From: Pedobacter sp.
GTDB taxonomy: Bacteria; Bacteroidota; Bacteroidia; Sphingobacteriales; Sphingobacteriaceae
DNA length: 63,086 nt
Direction: 5' to 3'
Assembly (NCBI GenBank): GCA_025351765.1
Contig: JANXVH010000043.1
Span: 1 to 63,086 of the forward strand
This document shows positions 8,914-17,305 of the stretch, piece after piece. The notes below the pieces were generated by a model that did not search any database, was not told where the DNA came from, and saw only the letters and a program-made list of their open reading frames with translations. Every line of letters starts with the position of its first letter. Position 1 is the stretch's first letter. The position numbers and the translations under genes are program-made.

Positions 8914-9201
8914 ATGGAAACAGAATTAATCAGTATTCAAGAATATTGCGGCCATTACGAAATTGAACCTGCATTTATTGGTGCCCTGGAAGATTGTGGC
9001 ATTATCACTTTAACAGTGATAGAAACAAGTAAATACATTCACATTAACCAGTTCAAAGAAGTGGACACCTATAAACACCTGCATTACGACCTGGAAATTA
9101 ATATAGAGGGTATAGATGCCATCAGGCACCTTTTGCAAAAAGTAATCAACATGCAGCAGCGAATTGAACACTTAACCAACAGGTTGTATATCCATGAATA
9201 A
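8914..9201 (+). CDS. cbpM: CbpM-like chaperone modulator (MerR-type helical fold)
   Basis: This 95-residue protein begins ELISIQEYCGHYEIEPAFI and ends in a long helix (LQKVINMQQRIEHLTNRLYI), the usual layout of CbpM proteins. In E. coli CbpM binds the J domain of CbpA and inhibits it. It lies 5 bp after cbpA and before a shared terminator, so the two are almost certainly one transcript. Identification rests on size, start motif and partner gene, since sequence conservation in this family is low. Confidence 0.82.
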   Translation: METELISIQEYCGHYEIEPAFIGALEDCGIITLTVIETSKYIHINQFKEVDTYKHLHYDLEINIEGIDAIRHLLQKVINMQQRIEHLTNRLYIHE

Positions 9202-9202
9202 A

Positions 9203-9240
9203 AAAAGGGTCGTTTAGGTTATATCCTGAACGACCCTTTT
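9203..9240. terminator. Bidirectional terminator between cbpM and the epimerase gene
   Basis: A 12-bp core stem (GGGTCGTTTAGG with CCTGAACGACCC, one U.G pair on the plus strand) is flanked by A and T tracts on both sides. It serves the convergent genes ending at 9201 and 9257. Confidence 0.85.
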
Positions 9241-9256
9241 TAAATAATTATTTAGC

Positions 9257-10426
9257 TTATTTGCTAAATTTATAGATGGAAGAAGTTCTGTAAACTTGTC
9301 CGGGTTTTAATATAGTAGAGGGGAATGAAGGTTGATTCGGAGAATCAGGGAAATGCTGTGTTTCTAATGCCAAAGCTGTTCTAAAATCATCCAATGCGCC
9401 ACCTTTAAACTTGTTTTTGCTCTGCATAAAGTTACCGCTATAAAATTGAAGCCCAGGTTCCTGAGTGTAAATATCCATTACAATACCAGACTTATCACCT
9501 TTAACAGTTGCTGCGTGGTTCATACCCATTCCTTTAGCTCCGCTCAATACAAAATTATGATCATAACCGCCACCGGCTTTCAATTGATCATTTACTACAT
9601 CAATACGTTTTCCAATAGTTGTTGGCGTGTTAAAATCAAAAGGAGTTTCCTTTACAGGCATGTGTTTGCCTAATGGAATTAAAGTAGTATCAACCGGAGT
9701 AAACTGGTCAGCATATATTTGCAATACATGGTTTAATATCGTTCCATTTCCCTCTCCATTCAAGTTAAAGAATGCATGGTTGGTAAGATTAACTATGGTT
9801 TTTTTGTCGGTTGTAGCTTCATAATCCATTTTCAATTCATTATCATCAGTTAACGAATAGGTAACCTTTACATTTAAATTACCCGGAAAGCCTTCTTCCA
9901 TATCTTTCGATAGATAAGATAATTCAACCGTATGGTCATTGGTTTGCTTGGCATCCCAAACTACGTATTGATAACCCTTCTTGCCACCATGAAGCGCATT
10001 TTGTCCATTGTTAGTAAACACAGAATATTGTTTGCCATCTATGGTAAATTTACCTTTAGCAAGTCTGTTGCCGTAGCGACCAATTGTAGCGCCAAAATAA
10101 GGCTCTGTAGAGTTTACAAAACCATCAACACTATCAAATCCAACAACAACATCAACCAGTTTACCAGCACTGTCTGGCACAAGCAAGCTAACTAACCTGC
10201 CACCATAGTTGGTAAAAGCGGCCTGCATGTTATTTTTGTTTTTTAGAATGTAAAGATTAGTTTTCTTTCCATCAATTTCCTTCTGGAATTTTGTACTGTC
10301 TAATTTAAAGGTAGTTGCAGTACTGTCAGATTGTACAGCAGATGCATCAGTTTTAGCTGGTTGGTTACAAGCAGTTACCGCAAGTAACAGTGCCGCTGCC
10401 AAAAATGGTTTTAACGATTGTTTCAT
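9257..10426 (-). CDS. galM: Aldose 1-epimerase (mutarotase), lipoprotein
   Basis: The protein has 389 residues with a lipoprotein signal (LLLAVTACNQ, lipid-attached Cys at about 20), so it acts in the periplasm. Family motifs are NLTNHAFFNLNG, which contains a catalytic His, and LALETQHFPDSPNQP, which contains the catalytic Glu. LHGGKKGY contains the substrate-binding His. It interconverts alpha and beta anomers of hexoses such as glucose or galactose. The exported form is common in Bacteroidota, where it serves glycan breakdown. It appears monocistronic: a terminator follows it and an unrelated gene pair lies upstream. Confidence 0.92.
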   Translation of the reverse strand: MKQSLKPFLAAALLLAVTACNQPAKTDASAVQSDSTATTFKLDSTKFQKEIDGKKTNLYILKNKNNMQAAFTNYGGRLVSLLVPDSAGKLVDVVVGFDSVDGFVNSTEPYFGATIGRYGNRLAKGKFTIDGKQYSVFTNNGQNALHGGKKGYQYVVWDAKQTNDHTVELSYLSKDMEEGFPGNLNVKVTYSLTDDNELKMDYEATTDKKTIVNLTNHAFFNLNGEGNGTILNHVLQIYADQFTPVDTTLIPLGKHMPVKETPFDFNTPTTIGKRIDVVNDQLKAGGGYDHNFVLSGAKGMGMNHAATVKGDKSGIVMDIYTQEPGLQFYSGNFMQSKNKFKGGALDDFRTALALETQHFPDSPNQPSFPSTILKPGQVYRTSSIYKFSK

Positions 10427-10503
10427 TTACTAAAAGGTTTATAAGGTTAACCGAATTAAATTGGTGATGCCAAATTAGTATTTTAAGATTAGATTACATA
10501 CAC

Positions 10504-11094
10504 TTAAATTTTATCTAGCTTGAAATAGCCCAAATGAACCCTGTCTTCTTGTAAATCTACTCCATGCGTAATCTGTATATGGTATAATTTTTTTAATTGG
10601 GAAGTCAAAATCTCTTCTATTTTATATACCTCGTCCACATCTATTCCATATTTTTCATCAATGTGAGAATTAGCCCCTTTTATAGAATTTGTTTTAAAAA
10701 AGATTGTTTTCTTGGATTCCTGTATTGCCTTTACGCGATCGCGCTGTACCGTAAGTACGGTATAATGCTGTTCTTCTAATTTATCAGACTGGTAGCCACC
10801 AAGATTAATAAAGAACAATTTATAAGTGTTGCCGTTCGTCTTTGAATATTCTTCCTTTGGTACAATGCTAATTGCATAGCCGTCCACCACACTCACTTCC
10901 CGCCAGCCGTCAACATGTAAACTTGCTCCCGCCTCTGGCCAAAAGGCTTTCATCTGCGGAACCAGCTCTTTTAAGGAATGTGCAATTCCAAAAAAATAAT
11001 CATGCTGCTCTACATTTCTCTGCTTTGCTTTTGAACCCAGTAACACCATAAATAGTTTAGGGTTTTCATCAAAATGCAGCAAGGAAGTATCCAT
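10504..11094 (-). CDS. DUF1543 domain-containing protein
   Basis: This 196-residue cytoplasmic protein starts LLHFDENPKLFMVLLGSKAKQR and continues EQHDYFFGIAHSLKELVPQMKAFWPEA, matching the DUF1543 pattern. The repeat of that fold recurs in the second half (KLFFINLGGYQSDKLEEQHYT). No biochemical role is established for this family that I can state. It begins 14 bp after the FAD/NAD(P)-binding protein gene on the same strand, so the two probably share a transcript. Confidence 0.75.
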   Translation of the reverse strand: MDTSLLHFDENPKLFMVLLGSKAKQRNVEQHDYFFGIAHSLKELVPQMKAFWPEAGASLHVDGWREVSVVDGYAISIVPKEEYSKTNGNTYKLFFINLGGYQSDKLEEQHYTVLTVQRDRVKAIQESKKTIFFKTNSIKGANSHIDEKYGIDVDEVYKIEEILTSQLKKLYHIQITHGVDLQEDRVHLGYFKLDKI

Positions 11095-11108
11095 AAAGGT
11101 AATTGTAA

Positions 11109-12836
11109 TTATATTTTAGCCAGGATGCTTTCAATTATTGAACCAGAAGCTGCCTCACAGAAATCCAATCCTGAATAGTCTGGATTGTATCCGCCAATAT
11201 AAGGTACCGCCATGATGTAAACTCGAGGGTTAGATGCACCGTAACGATCAACCACTTGAAAACTATCGTTAATCGTTATTCCAGGCACCCTTAAGTAGTA
11301 ATCGCCTTCTTCATTCACCGTCCTATCCAGCACCACTTTACGGTTTCCCTCTTCCAAGGCCTTTTTTCCGTTATAATTATTAAAGAATTTAATCTTTGCC
11401 GGACTAACAGTTTCATTTTCAATGAGGCTTTTGTAAGGCAAATCTTCAAAAGATAAATGGGGCTGTCCAACACAATCTATATAGGTTTGAAACTGCACAG
11501 CCTGCTCCACACCATCATTATCCGTATAATTATAAATGATGCCGCCCTCCGCCAGCGGCTCAACTTCTCCATCCTCTCCTACCGAAACAATTTCCAGCAA
11601 ACTGGCCTCATGGAGCGCAAGCATTTCTTCTACAGATTTTTGTGGCACAAATGCAATTACAATAGATATTAAAGGCATCAGTACTTTTTGTAAACGTTGC
11701 ATGTCTTCTGCAGAAAAGTATTTAGCGGGGTAGTTCATTGCAAAGCTAAGCACAGCAAGCATCTCCTTCCAATACACAGATTCTTCTTCATCAATAGATC
11801 GCTCTGCTTCGCAATATTCTTCTCCGAAGAGTTGAAAAGCATCTTTCTGTTCCCGCATTTTCATTACACGCTGTACAAAGTCTTCAATGCTCATTTCTTT
11901 GATCAACGCATAAAAGCGTGGGCGCTTATCTTTAAAAGCTTCTTTAAAATTCTGCTGAAATATATAATCGAGTGATAAGAATCCTCCGTTTTCTTCACGG
12001 TTCTTGTTCACTTCTTCTTTTGACAAAACGGAATCTTTTAGCAGGTGCGAATCTTCCAGGTGAAACCGGATGCCGGGGAGCATCCCATTCCGCGAATGCA
12101 TTATCATTTTGAAATTCGGACTATCCGTTCCCAATTGAAAAGTGACATTACCAGCCTTATCGTAACTAAACACTCCATTATTCCGGGCCAATGTACGCAC
12201 AGCATCTATAGCCGTTAGCGAAGACCCCTTGATTGCAACTGTATGATTAAAGTGTTTAGCAATCTTAGCTGGAGGATATGGCGCATCATAACAACCAGCA
12301 ATTGTACCCTCATATTTTAACGGCCACCTGTGTCCGGTACAAACAATAACCTGATCAAACTCAAACTGCTTACCGTCTGCAGTTTCAACAACAACTAAAT
12401 CCTGTTCTGGCTGATCTATGATATCGACAACCTCACTACCCATATAAAAAGAGGTATCCATACCCTGAGCCTTGGCTTTTTCCTTTAATAATGAAAATTG
12501 AGCAGACAAATACTGACCAAACAACAACCTAGGCAATACTTTGTATTCATGAAATTGCTCCAGGTTAATATTGAAGTGTTCCAGCGTTCCTTTTGGCACG
12601 TTACCCATCCAATCCAGCAATGAGGTTTCAAGCTCCGGAATTTCATTACCTGAAACATTAGTAATGTGCTCGTCATTAGCCCCTTCTCTACTGTAAGGCA
12701 TACCCGAACCAAGCTCCTGCTTTTTCTCAAAAACAGTCAGACTGATGTAATCCTTATTTTCGTCTACAAATCTTTTAAAAAGGAATAGTCCGCTAGGCCC
12801 ACCTCCAAGAATGGCGATACGTTTAATTTGTTCCAA
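11109..12836 (-). CDS. FAD/NAD(P)-binding domain protein (PF13454-like)
   Basis: The 575-residue protein has an N-terminal dinucleotide-binding motif GGGPSGLFLFKRF (about residues 11-23). A second segment, FDQVIVCTGHRWP (about 155-170), is typical of the FAD/NAD(P)-binding type that acts on small molecules or is fused to acyltransferases. GMLPGIR and DCVGQPHLSF are further family-like segments. No transmembrane segment is evident. The substrate is unknown. It leads a likely two-gene operon with the DUF1543 protein. Confidence 0.78.
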   Translation of the reverse strand: MEQIKRIAILGGGPSGLFLFKRFVDENKDYISLTVFEKKQELGSGMPYSREGANDEHITNVSGNEIPELETSLLDWMGNVPKGTLEHFNINLEQFHEYKVLPRLLFGQYLSAQFSLLKEKAKAQGMDTSFYMGSEVVDIIDQPEQDLVVVETADGKQFEFDQVIVCTGHRWPLKYEGTIAGCYDAPYPPAKIAKHFNHTVAIKGSSLTAIDAVRTLARNNGVFSYDKAGNVTFQLGTDSPNFKMIMHSRNGMLPGIRFHLEDSHLLKDSVLSKEEVNKNREENGGFLSLDYIFQQNFKEAFKDKRPRFYALIKEMSIEDFVQRVMKMREQKDAFQLFGEEYCEAERSIDEEESVYWKEMLAVLSFAMNYPAKYFSAEDMQRLQKVLMPLISIVIAFVPQKSVEEMLALHEASLLEIVSVGEDGEVEPLAEGGIIYNYTDNDGVEQAVQFQTYIDCVGQPHLSFEDLPYKSLIENETVSPAKIKFFNNYNGKKALEEGNRKVVLDRTVNEEGDYYLRVPGITINDSFQVVDRYGASNPRVYIMAVPYIGGYNPDYSGLDFCEAASGSIIESILAKI

Positions 12837-12932
12837 TTTTCTGTAGCCCTTTAAAACAAAGCCGATTAGCTAACAACATTTAACTTGCTTTAGTTTTTGA
12901 ACGGCAAAGATTTACATCAAGAAAATTTAGTG

Positions 12933-13391
12933 CTAAATAAAGTGATAAAGGAAGATCACATTTCCAGTATAAGCAGGCTTTACCTGATCTTTAATGATCA
13001 ATGTAGCTTCAATAATTACTTTGGTAACACCTCTTAAATTTACTATAGAATTTAGTTTAGCTTTCAATTGTACCTCATCGTTAACCAACACAGGCTGACT
13101 AAATTTAAAGCTCTCAATACCATAGTTAATTTCCATCTTAATATTACGGACATCAGCAATCTGCTTCCAAAGGTATGGGATTAAGGATAAAGTTAAATAG
13201 CCATGCGCAATAGTTGATTTGAAAGGCCCTTCACTTTCAGCCCTTTCTTTATCTACGTGAATCCATTGATGATCAATTGTTGCATCGGCAAACTTGTTGA
13301 TCTGAGGCTGGTCGATAGTATGCCATTTAGATACGCCTAGTTCTTTGCCCAAATGCGATTGATATTCTTCAAAATTATTAATGACCAGCAT
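12933..13391 (-). CDS. MaoC-like dehydratase / (R)-specific enoyl-CoA hydratase
   Basis: The 152-residue single hot-dog protein has the hydratase-2 motif, with Asp and His in FADATIDHQWIHVD (about 31-44) and an IAHGYLTLSL segment. Family members hydrate trans-2-enoyl-CoA. The length matches the monofunctional type. It is probably cytoplasmic and in fatty-acid or polyhydroxyalkanoate-type metabolism, but neighbours give no pathway. It is transcribed alone, with gaps of about 100 bp on both sides. Confidence 0.88.
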   Translation of the reverse strand: MLVINNFEEYQSHLGKELGVSKWHTIDQPQINKFADATIDHQWIHVDKERAESEGPFKSTIAHGYLTLSLIPYLWKQIADVRNIKMEINYGIESFKFSQPVLVNDEVQLKAKLNSIVNLRGVTKVIIEATLIIKDQVKPAYTGNVIFLYHFI

Positions 13392-13518
13392 ATTTAGTAT
13401 TTATAAATTTTAAAACGGTTTAGTAGCGCTTTAACGCAAAAGTACTATTTCATTACTAATCTTCAAATATTGAAATACAATGAATTATTTTGATGTTTTG
13501 GCCTTTATGAAATAGGTA

Positions 13519-14421
13519 TTAATTAGCCCCTAAAATTATAGGATTTTTACCACTACCCATAATTATGATTTTTGTATTGGGCGATAATGCTATTTCTTTC
13601 TGAGCCAATATAGATTCGTATTGAAGTTGCCTATCGCTCAATCCGGTTGATAGGATCTTTTGATAATCTGCAATACCCTGAGCCTCTATACGTTTCTTTT
13701 CAGCCATTTGCCTTTCCTTTTGCAATACAAACTGCATCTTTTGTGCATCCTGCTCTGCGTTGATCTTAGACTCTATAGTCTTTCTAACTGATTCAGGCAA
13801 GGTTACATTTCTGATCAGCAATTGCTGTAACTCAAATCCACGCTTGTTAAAGCTCTGGTTAATAGTCGCAAATATCTTACTCTGAAATTCTTGTCTCTTA
13901 GTAGAATATAATGCAACCGCCTCATAAGACACTGCATTATCGCGAATCGCTGTTCTGGCAATAGGGCGTACAATCTTATCCACGTAATCTTCACCTATTT
14001 CCTTAAGAATTTGTGGAGCAGATTGCGGCTTAACACTAAAAAGCACTGAAAGATCAATAGTAACTTCCAGTCCGTCTGATGTGAGTATACGGATCGCGTC
14101 ATCGCCAGGTTTCACACCTTCATCATGTACAGCAGACATGGTATAATTCTGGGTCTTGGTATCAAATGTAGTCACTTCTACTAAAGGATTAATAATGTGC
14201 AAACCACTGTATAACACATCATTATCAACTTTACCGTAAAGTGTCGTAACACCAACTTGACCCGCATCTACCACTTTAAACATAGAAATAGTAGCGCCGA
14301 GGAGCATCAGGACAACTCCTGCAACACGGATTAAAACACTGAATTTAGTTAGGGGACTTTCGCCGCGGGCAATAAAAAAGCTTACTATAACAATCAATAA
14401 GCCCAGGATAATTAGAAACAT
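13519..14421 (-). CDS. Prohibitin/SPFH (band 7) family membrane protein
   Basis: The protein has 300 residues. Two N-terminal hydrophobic segments (about 1-18 and 30-48) are followed by the SPFH core (VDAGQVGVTTLYGKV through IARTAIRDNAVSYEAVALYS). A charged helical region comes next (about 205-255: INAEQDAQKMQFVLQKERQ), likely a coiled coil that drives oligomerisation. Prohibitin-like proteins form large membrane rings and can modulate FtsH-type proteolysis. No NfeD or FtsH partner is adjacent here. The isoelectric and hydrophobic pattern fits an inner-membrane location. Confidence 0.9.
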   Translation of the reverse strand: MFLIILGLLIVIVSFFIARGESPLTKFSVLIRVAGVVLMLLGATISMFKVVDAGQVGVTTLYGKVDNDVLYSGLHIINPLVEVTTFDTKTQNYTMSAVHDEGVKPGDDAIRILTSDGLEVTIDLSVLFSVKPQSAPQILKEIGEDYVDKIVRPIARTAIRDNAVSYEAVALYSTKRQEFQSKIFATINQSFNKRGFELQQLLIRNVTLPESVRKTIESKINAEQDAQKMQFVLQKERQMAEKKRIEAQGIADYQKILSTGLSDRQLQYESILAQKEIALSPNTKIIIMGSGKNPIILGAN

Positions 14422-14550
14422 AGTTTAATTATTTAATTTTTAAATAAGGTTCCGCAAAGCGGATGCCCGCTAATGCCTAATAAAACAAAATAGCATTTAA
14501 AACAACACAAAGGCCGATTTCAGTAAACTTGATTAATAATAAAAAGAAGC

Positions 14551-14578
14551 AACCTTTCCAAAATGGAAGGTTTTTTTT
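14551..14578 (+). terminator. Orphan plus-strand terminator-like hairpin
   Basis: AACCTTTCCA and TGGAAGGTT form a stem with one bulged base, followed by eight T residues on the plus strand. All annotated genes around it run on the minus strand, so it terminates no known mRNA. It could end an unannotated plus-strand small RNA starting in 14430-14540, or block antisense transcription. Confidence 0.55.
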
Positions 14579-14608
14579 CATTTTGGAAGATACGTGAAAA
14601 GGATGCAT

Positions 14609-14633
14609 AAAAAAAGAGGCATTTAGCCTCTTT
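14609..14633 (-). terminator. Rho-independent terminator of the alcohol dehydrogenase gene
   Basis: On the minus strand AAAGAGGC pairs with GCCTCTTT around a 5-nt loop, and T residues extend past the stem. It lies 25 bp past the dehydrogenase stop codon. Confidence 0.85.
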
Positions 14634-14657
14634 CCAAAAATAGTTAACCCAGCGTGT

Positions 14658-15701
14658 TTACAATGTAGCAATATCAATTACAAACCTGTAACGTACATCA
14701 CCCTGCTGCATACGATCGTAGGCAGAACCAATATCTTTAATATCAATCATTTCAATCTCCGAAACAATGTTGTGTTCTGCACAGTAATCAAGCATTTCCT
14801 GAGTCTCTGCTATACCACCAATTCCAGATCCGGCCAGACTCTTTCTACCACCCAAAAGACTAAATGCAGCAACCTCAGCAGGCTTAGGTGGAACGCCCAC
14901 ACAAATCATGGTTCCGTCTGTTCTTAATAAACCTAAGTACATGTTAAAATCATGTGCTGCCGAAACAGTATCCAGTATAAAATCAAAACTGCCTCTAGCC
15001 GCCTTTACCTGTTCCGCATCCGTGGTCACCACAAATTTATGCGCACCAAGCTTTTTAGCATCGGCTTCTTTTTTTGGCGAAGTACTTAAAACAGTAACTT
15101 CAGCACCAAAAGCTACACCAAATTTCACTGCCATGTGTCCTAAGCCACCTAATCCAAGTACGGCAAGCTTATGTCCTTTACCAACTTTCCAGTGTTTTAA
15201 TGGAGAATAAGTAGTGATACCCGCACACAATAAAGGCGCAGTAGCGGCAAGATCTAGTTTATCAGAAATGTGCAATACAAATTCCTCTCTAACTACGATA
15301 GAGTTGCTATAGCCCCCATAAGTTGGCGAAGAGCCATCGCGCTCCATAGCGTTATAAGTTGCGGTGTTACCTTCCAAACAATATTGTTCAAGATCTTTTT
15401 TGCAATTCTCGCATACCTGACAAGAATCTACCAAACAGCCTGTACCAGCCAAATCTCCAACCTTAAAGTTCTTTACATTATCTCCTACTTTAACCACCCG
15501 TCCAACAATCTCATGTCCCGGTACCATCGGAAAAATGCCTGGAAACCAGTCGTTTTTGATCTGATGCAGATCTGAGTGGCATACACCACAAAATAAAACA
15601 TCAAACTGGACATCATTAGGACCAACATCACGACGTTGAAAATCCCATGGTGCTAAGTCTGTTTGTGCGTCCTGCGCCGCGTATCCTTTTACTGGTATCA
15701 T
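14658..15701 (-). CDS. Zinc-dependent NAD(P) alcohol dehydrogenase (YahK/cinnamyl-alcohol type)
   Basis: The protein has 347 residues of the medium-chain dehydrogenase family. Catalytic zinc ligands lie in GVCHSDLH and VPGHEIVG. The structural zinc cysteines lie in CLVDSCQVCENCKKDLEQYC, and the nucleotide-binding motif is GLGGLGHMAVKFG. Such enzymes usually reduce aldehydes with NADPH in the cytoplasm. The upstream gap carries paired TTTACTTAG repeats, suggesting control by an aldehyde- or redox-sensing regulator. The physiological substrate is not known. Confidence 0.92.
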   Translation of the reverse strand: MIPVKGYAAQDAQTDLAPWDFQRRDVGPNDVQFDVLFCGVCHSDLHQIKNDWFPGIFPMVPGHEIVGRVVKVGDNVKNFKVGDLAGTGCLVDSCQVCENCKKDLEQYCLEGNTATYNAMERDGSSPTYGGYSNSIVVREEFVLHISDKLDLAATAPLLCAGITTYSPLKHWKVGKGHKLAVLGLGGLGHMAVKFGVAFGAEVTVLSTSPKKEADAKKLGAHKFVVTTDAEQVKAARGSFDFILDTVSAAHDFNMYLGLLRTDGTMICVGVPPKPAEVAAFSLLGGRKSLAGSGIGGIAETQEMLDYCAEHNIVSEIEMIDIKDIGSAYDRMQQGDVRYRFVIDIATL

Positions 15702-15791
15702 ATCTAAATTTATTTAGTATTTTATGTTAGTGTGACTAAGGTACACCATAAAGGCCTCAATAGTTTTGCAGAATTGGAGCGTGATAAAGAA

Positions 15792-15813
15792 TTTACTTAG
15801 TTTTTACTTAGTA
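15792..15813. promoter_or_regulatory. Tandem 11-bp repeats in the dehydrogenase/CDGSH divergent gap
   Basis: TTTACTTAGTT (15792-15802) is immediately repeated as TTTACTTAGTA (15803-15813), and the second copy runs into the near-palindrome TTTAC-TTA-GTAAA. A TAGTTTTG box, matching the Bacteroidota minus-7 consensus, lies at 15761-15768 on the plus strand. This could be an operator for the divergent alcohol dehydrogenase or CDGSH gene. The HxlR or OmpR class is possible on geometry alone. Confidence 0.4.
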
Positions 15814-15942
15814 AAGCTTATTTAGCCATCACAGATTTTATTCCAATAGGATCATGATCACTTGCCAGAATGTATCTAAATAGACATCTGATTCTTTTGA
15901 TCATTAGTATTGCGTTAGCTTTATCGGATAACAACTACTATT

Positions 15943-16167
15943 ATGTCTAAGACAAAACTTACAATAAATAATAATGGATCTGTTAAGATCGAAGGTGATT
16001 TTGAAATTGTGGACAGGAACGGTAATGAGTATGGATTGCAAGGAAGAACTGTACTTTCCATCTGCCGATGTGGCCTTTCAAAAAACAAACCTTTTTGTGA
16101 TGGTTCGCACAACGGTCATTTTGAGCATGATGCTGTAGCTTTTGATTTGCCTCCAAAAAAAGTTTAG
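15943..16167 (+). CDS. CDGSH iron-sulfur domain protein
   Basis: This 74-residue protein has the CDGSH signature CRCGLSKNKPFCDGSH (about residues 45-60), which supplies the three-Cys, one-His ligation of a 2Fe-2S cluster. There is no membrane anchor, so it is probably soluble. Such small proteins take part in iron-sulfur or redox handling, and the precise role in bacteria is unclear. The start at 15943 is the first ATG in frame with good family fit. Confidence 0.9.
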   Translation: MSKTKLTINNNGSVKIEGDFEIVDRNGNEYGLQGRTVLSICRCGLSKNKPFCDGSHNGHFEHDAVAFDLPPKKV

Positions 16168-16274
16168 TCGGTATGGGGACATCTTCAAATTAAATAACAA
16201 CCAGAAACTTTAGTCTAAACGTATTTTTAGTATAGGGAAGCGTTGCGGACGGATTCTATATGAATGGCATAGAA

Positions 16275-16373
16275 ATAGGACTTTAATAGGAGTTACATAG
16301 GAGTCTGATAGGAGTTGAGAAGGAGGTAAAGTCCTATGCAACCCCTATTTGACCCCTATAAAACCCTTATGTG
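16275..16373. repeat. Phased 11-bp inverted array, ATAGGAG/CCCCTAT motif
   Basis: Nine contiguous 11-bp units run in perfect register. Units 1-5 (16275-16329) carry ATAGGAG or a close variant plus four variable bases. Units 6-9 (16330-16373) carry the opposite orientation (CCCCTAT type), ending in a more degenerate copy. There is no frameshift in spacing at the flip. It lies in the convergent gap between the CDGSH gene and the ABC ATPase gene. On the minus strand, the 3' side of the importer operon, the two halves pair with U.G wobbles. I know no named family for it. Confidence 0.85.
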
Positions 16374-16407
16374 TGTAACAGCCATATAAAACGATTATAA
16401 AACAGCA

Positions 16408-17283
16408 TTAGCGCTCGTCATCGATCGAGAACTTGTCAATCAGCAGCCCCAGCAAACGGTCATGTATTTCCATGTACTTAGGATCATGAACAATGTCTTT
16501 CTTGTTGCGCGGCCTTTTTAAAGGAACTTCTACAATTTCCCGGATTGTAGCTGCTGGACCATTGTTCATCACCACTACTTTATCGGCCAAGAATATAGCC
16601 TCCTCTATATCATGGGTTACCATCACGATGGTCTTTTCACGATTGTCCAGGTTCCAGAGTTTAAGCAATTCCACGTGCATTGCACTTTTAGTAAGGGCAT
16701 CAAGGGCACCAAAAGGCTCATCCAGCAATAAAATCTTTGGGTTAATTGCAAATGCACGTGCTATGGCTACCCTTTGCTTCATTCCGCCTGATAACTGACC
16801 GGGAAGTTTGTCTTTATGTTCCCAAAGGTTGACCATTCTCAGGTTGGCTTCTACCAATTTGTTCCACTCTGCTGAGGATAAATCTTTAAGCGCAGACTGG
16901 ACTGCAACCTCAATGTTTTTATAGACAGTAAGCCATGGCAGCAAAGAATAATTTTGAAACACAATGCCCCTATCCGGTCCTGGAGCTTCTACTTTTTTAT
17001 CGTTGGCATAGACCTGGCCTGCTGAAGGCTTAACCATGCCGCTAATCGTACCCATTAAAGTAGATTTTCCGCAGCCGGAATGGCCGATTAAAGCCACAAT
17101 TTCTCCTTTATTGACAGTTAAATCAATATCCTTGACGGCAGTATATATCCCTTTGGGAGTTTTAAAACTTACAGTTACATTATCTACCCGGATACTTATT
17201 TCCGGTTGGGTAACCTGGCTAAGAATTCTATCTGTCACCTCTGTAGTGCTTTCTTCAAATGTTGTTGATGTACTCATAATCAA
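16408..17283 (-). CDS. ABC transporter ATPase, nitrate/sulfonate/taurine type (NrtD-like)
   Basis: The protein has 291 residues. Walker A is GHSGCGKST (67-75), followed by the Q-loop in FQNYSLLPW and the signature LSGGMKQR (164-171). Walker B is ILLLDEPFGALD (184-195) and the H-loop is in VTHDIEEA. It powers uptake of an anion through the permease encoded 22 bp upstream. It is the last gene of a four-gene operon with porin, binding protein and permease. The nitrate/nitrite assignment follows the NrtA-type binding protein. Sulfonate or cyanate cannot be excluded. Confidence 0.9.
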   Translation of the reverse strand: MIMSTSTTFEESTTEVTDRILSQVTQPEISIRVDNVTVSFKTPKGIYTAVKDIDLTVNKGEIVALIGHSGCGKSTLMGTISGMVKPSAGQVYANDKKVEAPGPDRGIVFQNYSLLPWLTVYKNIEVAVQSALKDLSSAEWNKLVEANLRMVNLWEHKDKLPGQLSGGMKQRVAIARAFAINPKILLLDEPFGALDALTKSAMHVELLKLWNLDNREKTIVMVTHDIEEAIFLADKVVVMNNGPAATIREIVEVPLKRPRNKKDIVHDPKYMEIHDRLLGLLIDKFSIDDER

Positions 17284-17305
17284 AATTTTAATAAACGGTC
17301 AGGTA

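Noticed and set aside
14477..14677. 66-codon minus-strand frame with a hydrophobic stretch between prohibitin and alcohol dehydrogenase
   Set aside because: It runs through two terminator hairpins and overlaps the dehydrogenase 3' end. Its residue pattern looks random.
16275..16373. CRISPR array
   Set aside because: Units are 11 bp with 4-bp variable parts and an orientation flip, with no 20-40 bp repeats, spacers or cas genes.
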